Assembly: GCA_932294295.1 (NCBI GenBank)
Contig: OW028584.1
Location: 8,750,407-8,814,406, forward strand
DNA: 64,000 nucleotides
Reading direction: 5' to 3'
DNA from: Alitta virens
Taxonomy: Eukaryota; Annelida; Polychaeta; Phyllodocida; Nereididae
Shown here: positions 37,231 through 50,276 of the stretch, piece after piece
How positions within the stretch are numbered: position 1 is the stretch's first letter
How the letters are laid out: every line of letters starts with the position of its first letter
Made by a program: the position numbers and the translations under genes
The notes under the pieces: generated by a model
The model's input: only the letters and a program-made list of their open reading frames with translations
What the model was told of the DNA's origin: nothing
Database searches by the model: none

Positions 37231-37756
37231 GTGTGGACCCTGAAACCTTTTTGAGCAATATTATAAAACAATTTGACAACTTAAGACCTCCAACTATATC
37301 TCACAATCTACAAAATCTACAAAATCAACTCATCAGTGTCAAAGTAGCTGAAGTTTGGGATCATTTGTCTCACTCTCTTAAACTGTACTCTGTAAATTCA
37401 AATCACACTTTTTGCAATAGATACCATGATCATCTAGTTAAACAATGTCCAACTAATTGTGAACACAGAAACTGCTGTATTTGTCAGTCATAAAACTCAA
37501 CTCATCCCATCACTTTCATGTCATTACATTATCATTATTATATGTCTGTAATTTTTTTTTTATCCATGTTATACAACTAATAATAGCATTATTATTTTTG
37601 TTTAATCTTAATTAAATTTTCTTTCTTTTTATTGAAGGGGCCACCATTACAGCAAATGCTCAGGTGGTTTCCTGATGGACTCAGATTTACAATAGTTTAC
37701 AATGCATAGTTAATGTCATGTAAATGTCTTTCTGTAAAATAACTTTTGTACCATTT

Positions 37757-37757
37757 C

Positions 37758-37808
<51 letters not shown>
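37757..37808. repeat. TCTA microsatellite
   Basis: About 13 perfect TCTA units. Confidence 0.95.
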
Positions 37809-38189
37809 CTTTCAGCTAATAGTCAGCTTATACCTACCACTACTGAAAAATAAAAAAATCTTAGTAAATGTTAGATATTTATCTAATATATCATATATAT
37901 GTACTTTTAGATTCGGCTATAAGCAGCCAGCTATAGCCAGATAGTTCCGTTTAGTTGCAGGTAGCATCATAAAGCAAAATTTGTCTCGTTTTAAAAACTA
38001 ACTATACATTTGCATAATTATTTTATTGATATAGTTAGCATCAAATGATTCAACCGAGATTAACATCAAATTATATTCTTTCCAGGTCGGTCTGTATGAT
38101 TCACAAATGATAAGGATAAAATGAATGAGTTTAACTGAAATAGCGTACATTATACATTTAAATGACTGCCAAAAAGACTCAGTTGCAGT

Positions 38190-38432
38190 TGTAAGGTCCC
38201 TCTGTCATTGACTCAGACCAAGAGCAAGAATTTAAGTTTCACATATTTATTCCTCCTGCCCCAATGTCACATGTCCTCTCTGCCCAATAGCCTAGACTTT
38301 ACTGACAGCTCTATTCCCTGCAGAACACCAGCAGCCCCTATCACGTGATACCCACGCCATGGCAGTGGAAATATCCCACATTCTAGGTCAACGGCTACTG
38401 GCATTCAAACACACAGGATGCAGGTCACCACA
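38190..38432 (-). repeat. LTR (3' end in element orientation)
   Basis: 243 bp, TG...CA bounded, paired with 40,436-40,674. Confidence 0.9.
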
Positions 38433-39169
38433 TCACATCCTCCCGATGAGGAGGCATGTCCTCATGCCTTTGGACGAGCGATGGAGACCTTTAGTGCACC
38501 AAATACCTGGAGTTAATACAACTTTAACCTTAAAAATCTAACAGTATGGAGGACATCTGACTGGCGATCAGGAACACATAATAAACAAACAGTCAAATTA
38601 CAATGACAAAAACAATCCATGAACATTGACAACCCAAGGCAAACACGGTGTTCACACTGAACAAAGTAAAGTTCCATTTTAAAAGTTTCTGTAACATTGA
38701 CCCCGTGACCTGGGCCAGCTGTCCTTGACCAATGTTGCAGATTGGGGGCTATTTGGGTTTTCATCATGTGTTCCGGGGAGGAGACTGGGGAGGCCCCAGG
38801 TTCAGCCAGCTGGAGAACCTAGTTCAGGGGGCCTCTCCCCTTGCACAACTCCTCCCAGAGGCGGACTCGCTCCGTGGTCAGCCTCTGGACCTCCTGGGAA
38901 GGGCATCCACCTGGCACTTTGCTCCAGCCCTTACGTCTGCCGGCTCCACAAACGGGGTTGCTGATGCCCCAATCTCTTACGCAATGTTTTCACTTAACAA
39001 CTTCACATTACAAAGAACCAAAGTTATTTAACAACCACATGTTTCCAGCAATAAAAATTGCCTGTCCCAATAGTTTAACACAACTATTATCCTCGGGGCG
39101 AGTGAACAAGCACCTACAAAATGATCTAAGGTCACTGGTAGCATCATTTTTAAGTCACACAAATAGGTA

Positions 39170-40117
39170 CCAGTCACCTGGGGAAGGGGGAAAGGCTTGG
39201 GCTCATCTGCTTGCACCATGGCCACAGCCCCTCGGGGCCCCATGTCGGGCATGTGGGGCTTGGCAGCTTGGTAAGCAGATTCATACTGAGTGGCTAGGTC
39301 AATGGCATCCTGAAGTGTGGCTGGTTTATGGGCCCCCAACCAAAACCTCAGATCTGTGGACCCAGAGGTATCCATGAACCTCTCTTTTGCAAATCTCTCT
39401 TGTTCCTCCCCAGTGGACACAGGATTGGCCTTACGGGACAGTTCTAACAGGTACAATCCATAGGACTCCAAATCCATGTCCGGGCCCCTTTTAGCATTAA
39501 ACCACTTATTTCTATAAGCATCTAGGGCCCTAGTGGAACAGAACAGAGACCTTAATTGGTCTACCATCCGGCTCCACGATTTTTCGTAGGACAAGGACAC
39601 AATTATCAAACAGGCTGGACCATCTATGCTGGTCCACATATGAAAGCAACGTTCCTCATCAGTCCACCCATTAAAGTCAGCCACCCTCCCAAACTCCAGC
39701 AAATAATCAGTAAAAGCAACTCCCTGACCATCATACGAAGGAGGAAGGGCCTCTCGACGTCTCCTATGCCTTCTGGGATGGGCACGAGCTTGCCCCTGTT
39801 GGCTCTCTCCCAATTCTAGTCCTATATTCAGGGGAGGATGGGGGAGTGGACGCTGAGGAGTCATCAGATGACTCCTTATCAGAAAAATCTAAAACTCTTC
39901 TTTCACTGCTAGCCCGGGGCCTAACCTGGGACTTCGTTTTCTTACCAGGGCCCTTGTTATGGGAGGGCCCTGGCAGAGGTGAGTCCCTATTATGGTCAGC
40001 CCCTATATCAGGTACTCTGTGAGTGGCTTCCCGAGCCACCATGCTGGCTGACTGGGAGCTACGTGGGGTGTCAGTCAGCTGGGCAGCCACGAGGCTGTCA
40101 ACTGGCTGATGCAACAC
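39170..40117 (-). pseudogene. gag: gag polyprotein remnant, frameshifted
   Basis: Two frames cover one protein. The N-terminal part (from about 40,117) includes SSDDSSASTPPSSPEYRTR. After a frameshift near 39,800, the capsid-like part reads YLLEFGRVADFNGW, WSRMVDQLRSLF and LDAYRNKWF, ending PLPQVTG at about 39,170. There the sequence leaps to 3' non-coding sequence: a deletion junction. The same protein at 48,873-50,009 is in a single frame. Gag proteins form the retrotransposon particle. Confidence 0.85.
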
Positions 40118-40435
40118 CCTATTAGGCCTTGGTCGTTATCTCGAATTTTTGGCATCTTTCCAAACTAGACAAATTTCAAACAAGACAAACAAGAAATTGT
40201 CAAAAAGACCAACAATGTGAGTGGGGCAGAGCCACTGTAATCAACTAACACCAAAGAAAGTGAAACCGCTTATCGGCCTCCACTGCAGTGAGTAATGCAG
40301 GAGGAATTCCTTTGTGTATTCCTATGTGCCAAAGATAATCCTTATGTCAAAGATAATCTTTCCTCAATGCGAGGTTAATCCTTGCAGTACAGAAGCTCTC
40401 CTTGGAATGAGTCAAGTCCCACATCGGGCGCCATT

Positions 40436-40674
40436 TGTAAGGTCCCTCTGTCATTGACTCAGACCAAGAGCAAGAATTTAAGTTTCACATATTTATTCCT
40501 CCTGCCCCAATGTCACACTCCTATCAGAAACCAAGCTCAGACCTTACTGATAGTACAACACCCTGCTTAACACCAGCAGCCCCTATCACGTGATACCCAC
40601 GCCATGGCAGGAATACCCCACATTCTAGGTCAATGGCTACTAGCATTCAAACACACAGGATGCAGGTCACCACA
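40436..40674 (-). repeat. LTR (5' end in element orientation)
   Basis: 239 bp, TG...CA bounded. It is followed on the minus strand by the lysine-tRNA-type primer-binding site at about 40,417-40,434. Confidence 0.9.
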
Positions 40675-40678
40675 CAGT

Positions 40679-43600
40679 ATTGTGTGAGTGCTGTTATCAG
40701 CTTTGCTTTTCTATAAACATTTTGCTATTTTCAGACATCATTGATTCAGTGTAACACACTATTCCCACAAATGAACCCTACCACTGAGACCACGCTATGC
40801 TTTACAATGTATACATCACTTAGTTCCCTTTATTTTATTACACTGTAGGTGCTTCAAGCGGGGATGTCTGTAGTGAAAGATGATACTTGTACTGATCTAC
40901 AAAAGAAAAGTGACTTAAGAGACATAGCCGCGGTGGTCTAATTATAACTCAGTCTCTCCATGCAGTGCAATGTGGAGCAAGTACATTGTACTTCTTGTTT
41001 GTGTTGGGCAAATTTCGAAATTGAATTACATTTGGATTTTCCACTTCACATGCATCTTCTGTTATTGTGAGTATAATTAAGTGTGTAAATGATCAATGCT
41101 GTATCATTATTTATTAACAAATCTATATATTTCCTAAGTTACAGCATGGCTTTTACGTCCATGGTTACAGACACACCTAGGTGGTCTAATGGTAAGGTCT
41201 GGCTCAGAATGCATCTCCTGCAATCTAAAAACCCCCGCCCCCCTGCCGCAATGGCCTTCGGCCTTTTGGGCCTTGCCGTAGAGGTGGGGGAGCACATGAT
41301 TGATCTAGGGTGTCAACCAGGCTGGCACCGGCCCTGGGTTAGGACTTTTATAAACCAGTTTCTTTAAAAAAAAAAACACAACACACCCCCACTTACCCAT
41401 TTTATATAACGTATATAACTAGATGGGGAGGCTGGGCCTTGTTATCTCTTCACTATGTCTGCCTCTGACAGCTGGTGATGCGTGAGGCTTTAGGATTATT
41501 TTGCTGCATCAGATTTGAAATATCAATTCTATTTAACCCGAAAGTAAATTTTTGACAGTGCAGTGCAATACTCTTAAGCCTATTTCCAGGATTATACTCC
41601 AATCAAAAATTTGCTTTGTATTTTTATTGAGTTTATTGTGCATCATACATCATATGGACTTGACGCAGCTGCATGCTATTGGATTGCATGAGGCCACGTG
41701 ACAGTGATTGTTGCGCACAAACAATATACATATATGCTGGATAAGGATAAATAACCAGTATAGTTGGACAAGTCCAGGTAAGAATAGTTATGTGACATAT
41801 ACAGACGCCACAGTTTTAGTGAAGAAGAACGTATTTAGTCGAAATTTACCTAGTGGTAGGTCCTAAAAACCTTATTTTTGGTTTTTTAACTCAGCAAGGA
41901 TAATTTACAGATATGGACATTTTTACTGAGTCTACAATGACTGACCTAAGTGTGTCCTTACCGGAGGGAGAACTGGGCCACTTTTTTCTGAAATACAATA
42001 TTCTCTTTATACAAGAAATGGTTGAGAATTCTTTCAAAAAAGCACCTGACAATATTATAGGAATACTTATGGTATAATTTAGAAAGGGAAAAATTACTTT
42101 GCTTTGTTATTTAAATTGGCAAAAAATAGAAATGTGATAACAGCCCAGTTCTCCTTACTTCCCCTACTACGTATGACCCTTCTAGGAACTTTCCAGGAAT
42201 TATCTAGGAACTATTGGTGCTTACTGCATAGGAACTGTCTCGGAACAAAACATGCAGGAACTATCTAGGAACTGGACCCTAGGGACTCAGTTCAGACATC
42301 TCCTCTAAGAGCTGTAAATTATTAACTGATGTGTTTTTCTTTTACTGAAAGCCAGTTGTTGCACCAGGAAGTGTCACGTGCTCTCAAACTGTTACAAAAA
42401 GCCTGATGATAACTCAGTTATGATTAGTGCATTATAATCTATTGTTGCCCTTAATTGTATTGTCAACAGTGTATTTTACCTCTCCACCTTAAGAGCACCT
42501 AGCCAATTAGACCAATAAATTTGCACCCAAGGTGGTTGTATGTTCAGTTGCGAATTTACACGATTTTAATACATTACTAAATTTTAAACTTAAGGTTCTG
42601 ACTGAACAAGATCATCTTTGATGATGAAAGGGCCAATAAAAGTTTTCTGGTCATTTCAATAATGATATTGAATTTATGCCATGTTTTATATTGAACTTAC
42701 TTATTATATTGTGAAAGAAAACGTTTACACAATATAAAACTTGACACAGATGATTTTATAGTTATTAGATTCACATCTATTGAAATAGCGCCAACAATTA
42801 CAACTCTTGAATGCCGATGCCTGAGGCAAGTGAATAATTCATCGAATTACGAGCCTGTAAAACATACATCAGAGTTTATCTCTGTGACGGAGATTTCTGA
42901 TAGAATGGAAACATTTTTTTGCACAGTATCTTGCACCAAAAATTACAGTTGCAAGTTGGTCTACCATAAAGGAGGTCAAACGGATGTTTGCCGTAAAATT
43001 ACGGCACATGCACCTATTAAGTTGTGATGATTGCTCACGGTGAAATCTTAAAAACAACACTTAACAAAATAATAAGCCAATCATGGGTCATCCAACAGTA
43101 AATTTTATGGTATCATACTATAGATGAGATTTACTGTATCTTACCGTAAAATGCTTTACCTCAGCTGTAAATTTCATAATATTATGCCATGGGATAGATT
43201 TACGGTATACTGCTTTAGAAATTTAACGGTAAAATGATGCATACCAAATTTACTGTATTTTGCTGCAAAAACTGCGGTAAAATTGCAAGATAACTACAGA
43301 AACTTGTTACAGTGTAGGCTTAAACTTGTCCCATGGCTAGGATACAGTCGCGTCTCTATATAATGAAAGAAATGAACTAACATTCAAATTAACAATTGTG
43401 CATAGAGCCTTCCAATAATTCCATTGACCTTATCTAATGTAAAAAAATTGATAGATGTATTAAGTCATCTCTCATTTTCATGGCATTAAGTAATAACAAA
43501 TGAAGACTAGGCCTTGGTCTTGGTACTAGATTATTTATATATACACTTGGAATTTGAGAGGTTTGAAATTCTCGTGGGAACTCCCTGTAGTCATCGGTTT

Positions 43601-43856
43601 CATACAGCATATATTAAGCAGGTAGTCAAGCATATCAAGATTCTTTCATGGGTGTTTGAATAATATGTCAAAAATTTTTAAAAAAAACCAAAAAAAAACA
43701 ATGTTCACCATTTGAATGAGTTTACACTGCTCAAAGTAGTCTTGCATTTCATCCAGACTGCCACGAACTTATTTCTTCACAAACCCTTTTGTGCCTTTAT
43801 ATACGGTATTTTTAGTAAGTACTGAAACATGATTGATTGATTGATTTACTTGTTGG

Positions 43857-43890
<34 letters not shown>

Positions 43891-44477
43891 AATTGATTGG
43901 AAACGCAAATTTGTCTCTTGCATGAATATTTCAATTACAACGTGATATTAAAGCAAAAATAGGACATTTATTAAGTGTTAATAAGTTGATATCAAATTTT
44001 CACTTTGTTCAGTCTCAAGTGCTGTTTAAATGGTTTCAAAGATACTATACTAATTTCTATGGTTGAACATTGTGGAACTTAGATGGCCATGGAATTAATA
44101 AACTCAATGTAGCAATGGAATAAGGCAATTATGTGGACAACCATATATGCTTGAACACATTTTTTTGTAGATTTTAAAAATTTTCTGAACGTCTTGCCAA
44201 TTGCAACAATTTATTTGTAAATTTTATGGCAAGAATTGTTGAATTAATAATTACAGTTACTTTGAAGAGAAATCTCAAGTTCATTGGATTCAAATATGGT
44301 GCTTTAACATGTGATATAGGTGCAATGTGCAGTATTGCTGTAATTAGAATTGACCAAGCTGTGGTATTGAAAATACTTTTATTATGATAAAGAATTGATA
44401 GATGCCAGAGATGGTTTTAATATTATAAACCATTTGAACTCGGATTAGATTTTAAGCCTGATCGAGTCAAGTTGTAG
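40679..44477. other. gene-free region
   Basis: No supportable gene. It includes a GATT microsatellite (43,848-43,902) and A-runs. A pseudo-tRNA-like A-box word (GGTGGTCTAATGGTAAGG, 41,180) has no convincing B box. It also has short AGGAACT repeats near 42,185-42,270 and repeated TTACGGTAAAAT-like words around 42,990-43,280 that may be an old foldback repeat. Confidence 0.5.
43848..43902. repeat. GATT microsatellite
   Basis: More than ten GATT units, mostly perfect. Confidence 0.9.
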
Positions 44478-44486
44478 ATTTTATAC

Positions 44487-45756
44487 GGGTTAGTGTATAA
44501 TGCGGACCAGGCGGACCATGCAGACCATGCGGACCAGTGCTAAAACAAACAAGTGTTTGTTTGTTTAGACAAATACAAGTTACAACACACCCCTATTTCG
44601 GCCGTATATTGAAGAATGCAGACCATGCAGATCATGCAGACCAAAAAGAAGTTTTAGCAATCACCAGCTTAATTTAAAACATAATAATAAAAAATAAAAC
44701 AATATAAAGAATAAAGGAAAGAGAACATTAAAGAAGAACAAATTAAAAAATAAAAGGACAGGAAAGCTGCCATATGATTGGCCAGAAGCTATTGAAAATT
44801 TTCACCTTCTGATTGGGCATTTTTTTTCCTCAATCCTGATTGGCTTTCTCCAAGGGTATGTTGGTATATATAATACAATTAATTATTTCTGCAGACCAAT
44901 CTAAAAAATAATGCCATTATTATAAATAATGCAGACCAAGTTGTAGATTAATGCAGACCAAGTGCAGACCAGATCTCTGAAAGTGCAGACCAGATCTACA
45001 AACTGCAGACCAAGTTTAGGAAAATGCAGACTAGGTCGATCTGAGACAAGATTTTTGAGAATACAGACCAAGTTTGATGTTAGCAATAGAAAGTTATAGA
45101 AAATGCATACCAGATTATATTAGTTATAGAAAATGCAGACCAGATCTGATAAAATGCAGACCATATGTCTGACAGAGTGCAGACCAGATTTGAGAAAGTG
45201 CAGAAAAGTTTTATGTTAACTAGTATTAGATAGTGCAGACCAGGTTTAGAAAAATGCAGACCAGGTATGAGAAAATGCAGACCAATTGAGTCTATGTCAG
45301 TATAATGGAAAGTGCAGACCAAGTACAGGTCAAATTTATTCCCCATTAAATATCATTTGGAATTCAAAACAATTTTAGTCTGCATTATACACTCACCCAA
45401 ATCTTTTTTATTTTTTTATTTTGTGGGGTGCAAACTATAAGATGGATTGCTTTCCACATGGATAACGAATTAAGTGCAATTACACTCCCTAACTGGCCAC
45501 ATAATCACAGCAACAGTACTATAAGATGGATTGCTTTCCACATGGATTACGAATTAAGTGCAATTACACTCCCTAACTGGCCACATAATCACAGCAACAG
45601 TCTACCTATGAAGAAATAGTTCTTTTGGTCTGCATTGTCCGCATTTTCAATCAATGGCGAAATAGGGGTGTTATGTAATAGTCTAAACAAACAAACGGAC
45701 GATAGGCGCTTGTTGGTTTTAGCGTGGTCCGCATGATCCGCATTATACACTCACCC
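44487..45756. mobile_element. 1,270 bp TIR element with 9 bp target duplication (MULE-type, non-autonomous)
   Basis: The left end reads GGGTTAGTGTATAATGCGGA and the right end is its near-perfect inverse (GGGTGAGTGTATAATGCGGA on the minus strand). Homology extends about 110 bases inward and includes the ACCCCTATTTCG word. Flanks carry a perfect direct repeat ATTTTATAC at 44,478-44,486 and 45,757-45,765. A 9 bp duplication with long inverted repeats points to Mutator-like transposases acting in trans. It has no coding gene. The interior carries about twenty GCAGACCA words, and a third end-like sequence (TGCATTATACACTCACCC, 45,383-45,400) shows a nested or fused copy. Confidence 0.85.
45434..45601. 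repeat. 84 bp tandem duplication
   Basis: Two nearly identical copies of a unit beginning ACTATAAGATGGATTG (a one-base difference near 45,464 versus 45,548) inside the TIR element. Confidence 0.9.
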
Positions 45757-46420
45757 ATTTTATACATTTTTCGAGATTTGTTGTTTTAATATATGTACTG
45801 TTATAAACTGAATAAAGATAATATATATACATAAGTTGTGGTAGGGTGTCAATCCCAAATATATGACTTTGTCCTGCGGTGATGAACTGAATTTGTGAAG
45901 TGAGGTGATATTAACATATAATATCATGTTGATAGTGAGGACATCATACAGGCCTGCGCTAAATTGTGCACCTGAATTAAATTCGGCTGTCTACTGAAGC
46001 GGAACCAGACGTGTACTCAGGTGCAACTAAAGTGATAAACGGAATTTGCCCCATTTCCCACATCGAAACATGACATACCAAACTGAATTATTAACCTGTG
46101 TGTAGGTTTATGTATACAAATGTATAAATGCAACTGAAATACCTGAATTGTGTCTCTAATTGCTGGGAACCAATTTTAATATATGGAAATACCATTTATT
46201 TATCATAATCTAACCAGTTTAAATGGTAGGTGTGACGGGGTCTCAATATTGAGGTAGTCATCGTGGGCTAAATGTGTGCTGCCATTGAATATTATATCTG
46301 TGGAAACTTGGCTCTTGTAGTGCTTGCTAATATTAGCGTTAGAATCGATGACAGATCCCTTTTATTGTTATATTCAGTTCATTAGGCCACACTTATTTGG
46401 GCCCACCCCTGATCAGAGAG

Positions 46421-46570
46421 GCTGAAGGCTAGCTCAGTGGTAGCACGCTGGGCCACAGGGTGTGGGGTTCAATTCTCGGTCGAGCCTATGTTGGCTGGCT
46501 GTTTCATCTCATTGCCATGGTCCTTGTCTGTCCTAATTAACCCCAAAAGGTGAAACCAGCTGCTAAAGCC
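46421..46570 (+). repeat. tRNA-derived SINE-like sequence
   Basis: A pol III A box (TAGCTCAGTGGTAGCACG, from 46,430) and B box (GGTTCAATTC, from 46,466) are spaced as in tRNA genes, and the head ends CGAGCC. The sequence then runs on for about 80 bases with no CCA or terminator-like stop, as in tRNA-headed SINEs. The arms do not fold into a full tRNA, so it is not called a tRNA gene. Confidence 0.6.
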
Positions 46571-46838
46571 CCCCTCTCACATAGCCGGTTTTGCCGTAGT
46601 GAAGCCGTAGTATGACGTAACGGTTATGCAACAGCTTTTTTCGACGGGTTGGCGACGCATTCTGGCGGCAAAAAGGGTTCTCGGGTCACTCGGCGGGTTC
46701 TACGGGTCACTCGGAGGGTTCTACGGTAAGCCGACGGGTAGTAGGAGTAACTCGACGGCTTCCAGGAGTAATTCGCTGAGTTCTAGGAGTAACTCGCCGA
46801 CTGCTACCAGCGTCAGCATCAGCGTAGGGGTTGTATAT

Positions 46839-47082
46839 TGTAAGGTCCCTCTGATTGACTCAGACCAAGAGCAAGAGTTTAAGTTTCACATATTTATTCC
46901 TCCTGTCCCAATGTCACATACGTCCTATTTGCCCAATAGGCTAGACCTTACTCAGAGCACAACGCCCTGCTTAACACCAGCAGCCCCTATCACGTGATAC
47001 CCACGCCATGGCAGTGGAAATACCCCACATTCTAGGTCAACGGCTACTAGCATTCAAACATGGCAGGATGCAGGTCATCACA
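46839..47082 (-). repeat. LTR (3' in element orientation)
   Basis: 244 bp, identical by eye to 50,277-50,520. Confidence 0.93.
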
Positions 47083-48703
47083 TCACATCCTCCCGATGAG
47101 AAGGCATGTCCTCATGCCTTCGGACAAGCGATGGAGACCTTAAGTGCACCCAATACCTGGAGTTAATACAACTTCAACTTTAAAGTATTCATAAAACTCC
47201 TATACCTTAAAAATCTATCAAATCTAACAGTATGGAGGACGTGTGACTGGCGATCAGGAACACATATAATAAACAAACATTCAAATTACAATGACAAAAA
47301 CAATCCATGAACATTGACAACCAAATGTCATAACCCCAATAATGCAAACATTCAAACAGACAACATTAAACTGACGGACAGACATTATTCATTCATTTTC
47401 ACAACAAACAACTGTAACAGAGTCACTTTGCAGTTCTTTTGCACAAGGCAAGCACGGTGTTCACACTGAACAAAGTTAAGTTCCATTTTAAAAGTTTCTG
47501 TCACATTGACCCCATGACCTGGGCCAGCTGTCACCTGTCAAACTGACAGCTACACTTTTAAATGTTAAAATCCATGATTTTGGGCTCTTTTTTCTGGAGT
47601 CCAACGTTCACTAAATGGTGTATAAGCCCCTCCAGGGGCGTATTCCAATTGATAGTTCCATGGTAAGTGAAAAGAACACCCAAGTGTCTATTTGTCACAT
47701 CCGTCCTTGACCAATGTTGCAGATGGGGGGCTATCTGGGTTGTCATCATGTTTTCCGGGGCAGGAGACTGGGGAGGCCCCTGGTTCAGCCAGCTGGCGAA
47801 CCTAGTTCAGGGGGCCTCTCTACTTGCACATCTCTTCCGTGGGCACAGCCTCTGGACCTCCTGGAGAAAAGGGCATCCACCTGGCACTCTGCTCCAGCAC
47901 TTCCTGGCGGCCTTGAGGTCGCAATCAATGATGCCAGCACTTAATAACTTCACATATTTTCAGATAACTTCATTCCTCTATGAATCAAAGTTACACACCA
48001 ACCACATGTTTTAGCAATTACTTTTGCATTTCCCCAATAGTTGGACATACTATTATTCTCGGGCGAGTGAACCTAAACCTACAAAATGACCTATGGTCAC
48101 AATAGCATCATTTTTAGTATTTCCCCACAATAGGTACATGCTTGGCCACTTCTATATATGTTCACATACAAATATAAGAGACCAGTTCACTCCTTTCTAT
48201 TACTTCGCGAATTACACAGCCTTTAAAGGAAACAACTTTACTGCAATAAATTAATATGACAGCAAAGAGAGGGCGCCCTGTTTCCTAAAAATACTGCTGT
48301 CCTATATTTTACTCAAAGTACCATCTTATTTTAATTAAAAAATAGACGAATTGGGGTTATAATCGCACCCCACATTGTGACCATATCGCTCTGGAGGCTG
48401 CCTATGCCTGGTTGGGACAAAAGAAACAGCCTCAGGATCCAATGATAAGTGCTTGAACTTTGGATCCTGTCCCCTCTAGCTTTCCATTGCTAGCAGGGGT
48501 TCCATCCTCTCACACCACGTGGCCTGGGGACTCCTCAACCCCTTCCAGCTCCACGTGGCCTGTGGGGACCACATTTGGCTCCCCAGCATCAGGAGGCATG
48601 GCCTGTGGCATTCCGCACCTCAGCGTCAGATGCGGATTCTTCACAGCCAGGCGAGGGGGCTGCCTGGTCACCACCACTATACAGTGAAGGGTCAGTGTAA
48701 GGG

Positions 48704-48913
48704 TCACTTTCCAGAGGCTGGGGACTCAATTTCGTAATTGACCTCCCCTATCCTACGCACCACCCTATAAGGACCCCAAAAATATGTCATCCTTCTCATC
48801 CCTATTGCCCTCTGAGGTCCCAGTGTCAAGGGACTCATCAGAAGTGGGAAAAAGGTGTGGTCACAGCAACGATCATTGCTGTACTCCATCCCCACCTCGG
48901 CCTGCCAAGACAT
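48704..48913 (-). pseudogene. integrase C-terminal remnant of the LTR element
   Basis: The frame contains MRRMTYFWGPYRVVRRIGEVNY, which has the GPY/F-type motif found after the integrase core in gypsy-like elements. It directly follows and partly overlaps the end of gag, so protease, reverse transcriptase, RNase H and the integrase core have been deleted between them. Confidence 0.65.
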
Positions 48914-50009
48914 CCTGCATAAGGGAATAGAAAATTTCTCTCACCTGGGCTTCGGTGACTGGGGCCCCAGATGGGGGTCCAGTCACCTGGGGAAGGGGGA
49001 ATGGCTTGGGCTCATCTGCTTGCACCATGGCCACAGCCCATGGGGGCCTAATGTCGGGCTTATAGGGCTTGGCAGCTTGGTAAGCAGATTCATACTGAGT
49101 GGCCAGGTCAATCGCATCCTGAAGTGTGGCTGGTTTAAGGACCCCCAACCAAAACCTCAGATCTGTGGACCCAGAGGTATCCATGAACCTCTCTTTTGCA
49201 AACCTCTCTTGTTCCTCCCCAGTGGACACAGGATTGGCCTTACGAGACAGGTCTAACAGGAACAGGCCATATGACTCCAAATCCATATCTGGGCCCCTCC
49301 TAGCATTCAACCACTTATTTCTATAAGCATCAAGGGCCCTAGTGGAACAGAACAGGGACCTTAATTGGTCTACCATCCGGCTCCACGATTTTTCGTAGGG
49401 CAAGGACACCATTTTCAAACGGGCTGGACCATCTATGCTGGTCCACATATGAAAGCAACGTTCCTCATCAGTCCACCCATTAAAGTCAGCCACCCTCCCA
49501 AACTCCAACATATAATCAGGAAAAGCAACTCCCTGACCATCATACAAAGGAGGAAGGGCCTCTCGACGTCTCCTACGTCTTCTGGGGTGGGCACGAGCAC
49601 TTGGGGCAGCATTGCCAGCCATTACAGCTCCAGCAGCTCCGCTTGCACCTATTGGCTCTCTCCCAATTCTAGTCCTATATTCAGGGGAGGATGGGGGAGT
49701 GGATGCTGAGGAGTCATCAGATGACTCCTTGTCAGTTAAATCTAACACTCTTCGTTCACTACTAGCCCGGGGCCTAACCTGGGACTTCGTTTTCTTACCA
49801 GGGCCCTTGTTATGGAAAGGCCCTGGCAGAGGTGAGTCCCTATTACGGTCAGCCCCATTATCAGATATTCTGGGAGTGGCCTCCCCAGCCACCATCCTGC
49901 TTGACTGGGAGCCACGTGGGGTGTCAGTCAGCTGGCCAGCCATGAGGCTGTCAACCGGCTGATGCAACACCCTATTAGGCCTGGGTCTTAAACTCGAAGT
50001 ACCTGGCAT
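48873..50009 (-). CDS. gag: gag polyprotein, intact frame
   Basis: The ATG at 50,009 (MPGTSSLRPRPNR) opens about 378 codons. It has a disordered Ser/Pro/Arg-rich N-terminal half (SSDDSSASTPPSS, then an RRRRRR run) and a retrotransposon gag-type capsid domain (YMLEFGRVADFNGW, KSWSRMVDQLRSLF, LDAYRNKWL, ATLQDAIDLATQYESAY). It ends in a short helical tail with no CCHC knuckle. It would self-assemble into particles. With pol gone, the element would need enzymes in trans. The downstream stop at 48,873 is probably created by the deletion. Confidence 0.85.
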   Translation of the reverse strand: MPGTSSLRPRPNRVLHQPVDSLMAGQLTDTPRGSQSSRMVAGEATPRISDNGADRNRDSPLPGPFHNKGPGKKTKSQVRPRASSERRVLDLTDKESSDDSSASTPPSSPEYRTRIGREPIGASGAAGAVMAGNAAPSARAHPRRRRRRREALPPLYDGQGVAFPDYMLEFGRVADFNGWTDEERCFHMWTSIDGPARLKMVSLPYEKSWSRMVDQLRSLFCSTRALDAYRNKWLNARRGPDMDLESYGLFLLDLSRKANPVSTGEEQERFAKERFMDTSGSTDLRFWLGVLKPATLQDAIDLATQYESAYQAAKPYKPDIRPPWAVAMVQADEPKPFPLPQVTGPPSGAPVTEAQVREIFYSLMQDVLAGRGGDGVQQ

Positions 50010-50276
50010 CTTTTCAAACCAGACAAATTTCAAACAAGACAAACAAGAAATTGTCAAAAAGATCAACAATGTGACTGGGCAACAACTAACACCAAAGAAA
50101 GTGAAACCACTTATCGGCCTCCACTGCAGTGAGTAATGCAGGAGGAATTCCTATGTGCCAAAGTCAGTGTCAAAGATAATCCTTATGTCAAAGATAATCC
50201 TTTCTCAATGCGAGGTTAATCCTTGTAGCACAGAAGCTCTCCTTGGAATAAGTCAAGTCCCATATCGGGCGCCAAT

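Larger units (their letters stand above)
38190..40674 (-). mobile_element. gypsy-like LTR retrotransposon, gag-only deletion copy (older)
   Basis: LTRs (38,190-38,432 and 40,436-40,674) begin TGTAAGG and end CACA on the plus strand. They are flanked by a 4 bp duplication, CAGT, at 38,186-38,189 and 40,675-40,678. The coding strand is minus. The two LTRs differ by several substitutions and short indels, so the insertion is old. Just inside the right LTR, the minus strand reads TGGCGCCCGATGTGGGAC, a primer-binding site complementary to the 3' end of a lysine tRNA. The interior holds a gag remnant and 3' sequence but no protease, reverse transcriptase or integrase. Confidence 0.9.

Noticed and set aside
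41160..41260. tRNA-like A box (GGTGGTCTAATGGTAAGG)
   Set aside because: No B box at the right distance and no foldable arms.
48510..48737. Overlapping ORFs on both strands downstream of the integrase remnant
   Set aside because: Non-coding 3' part of the LTR element or out-of-frame integrase tail; not separately supportable.
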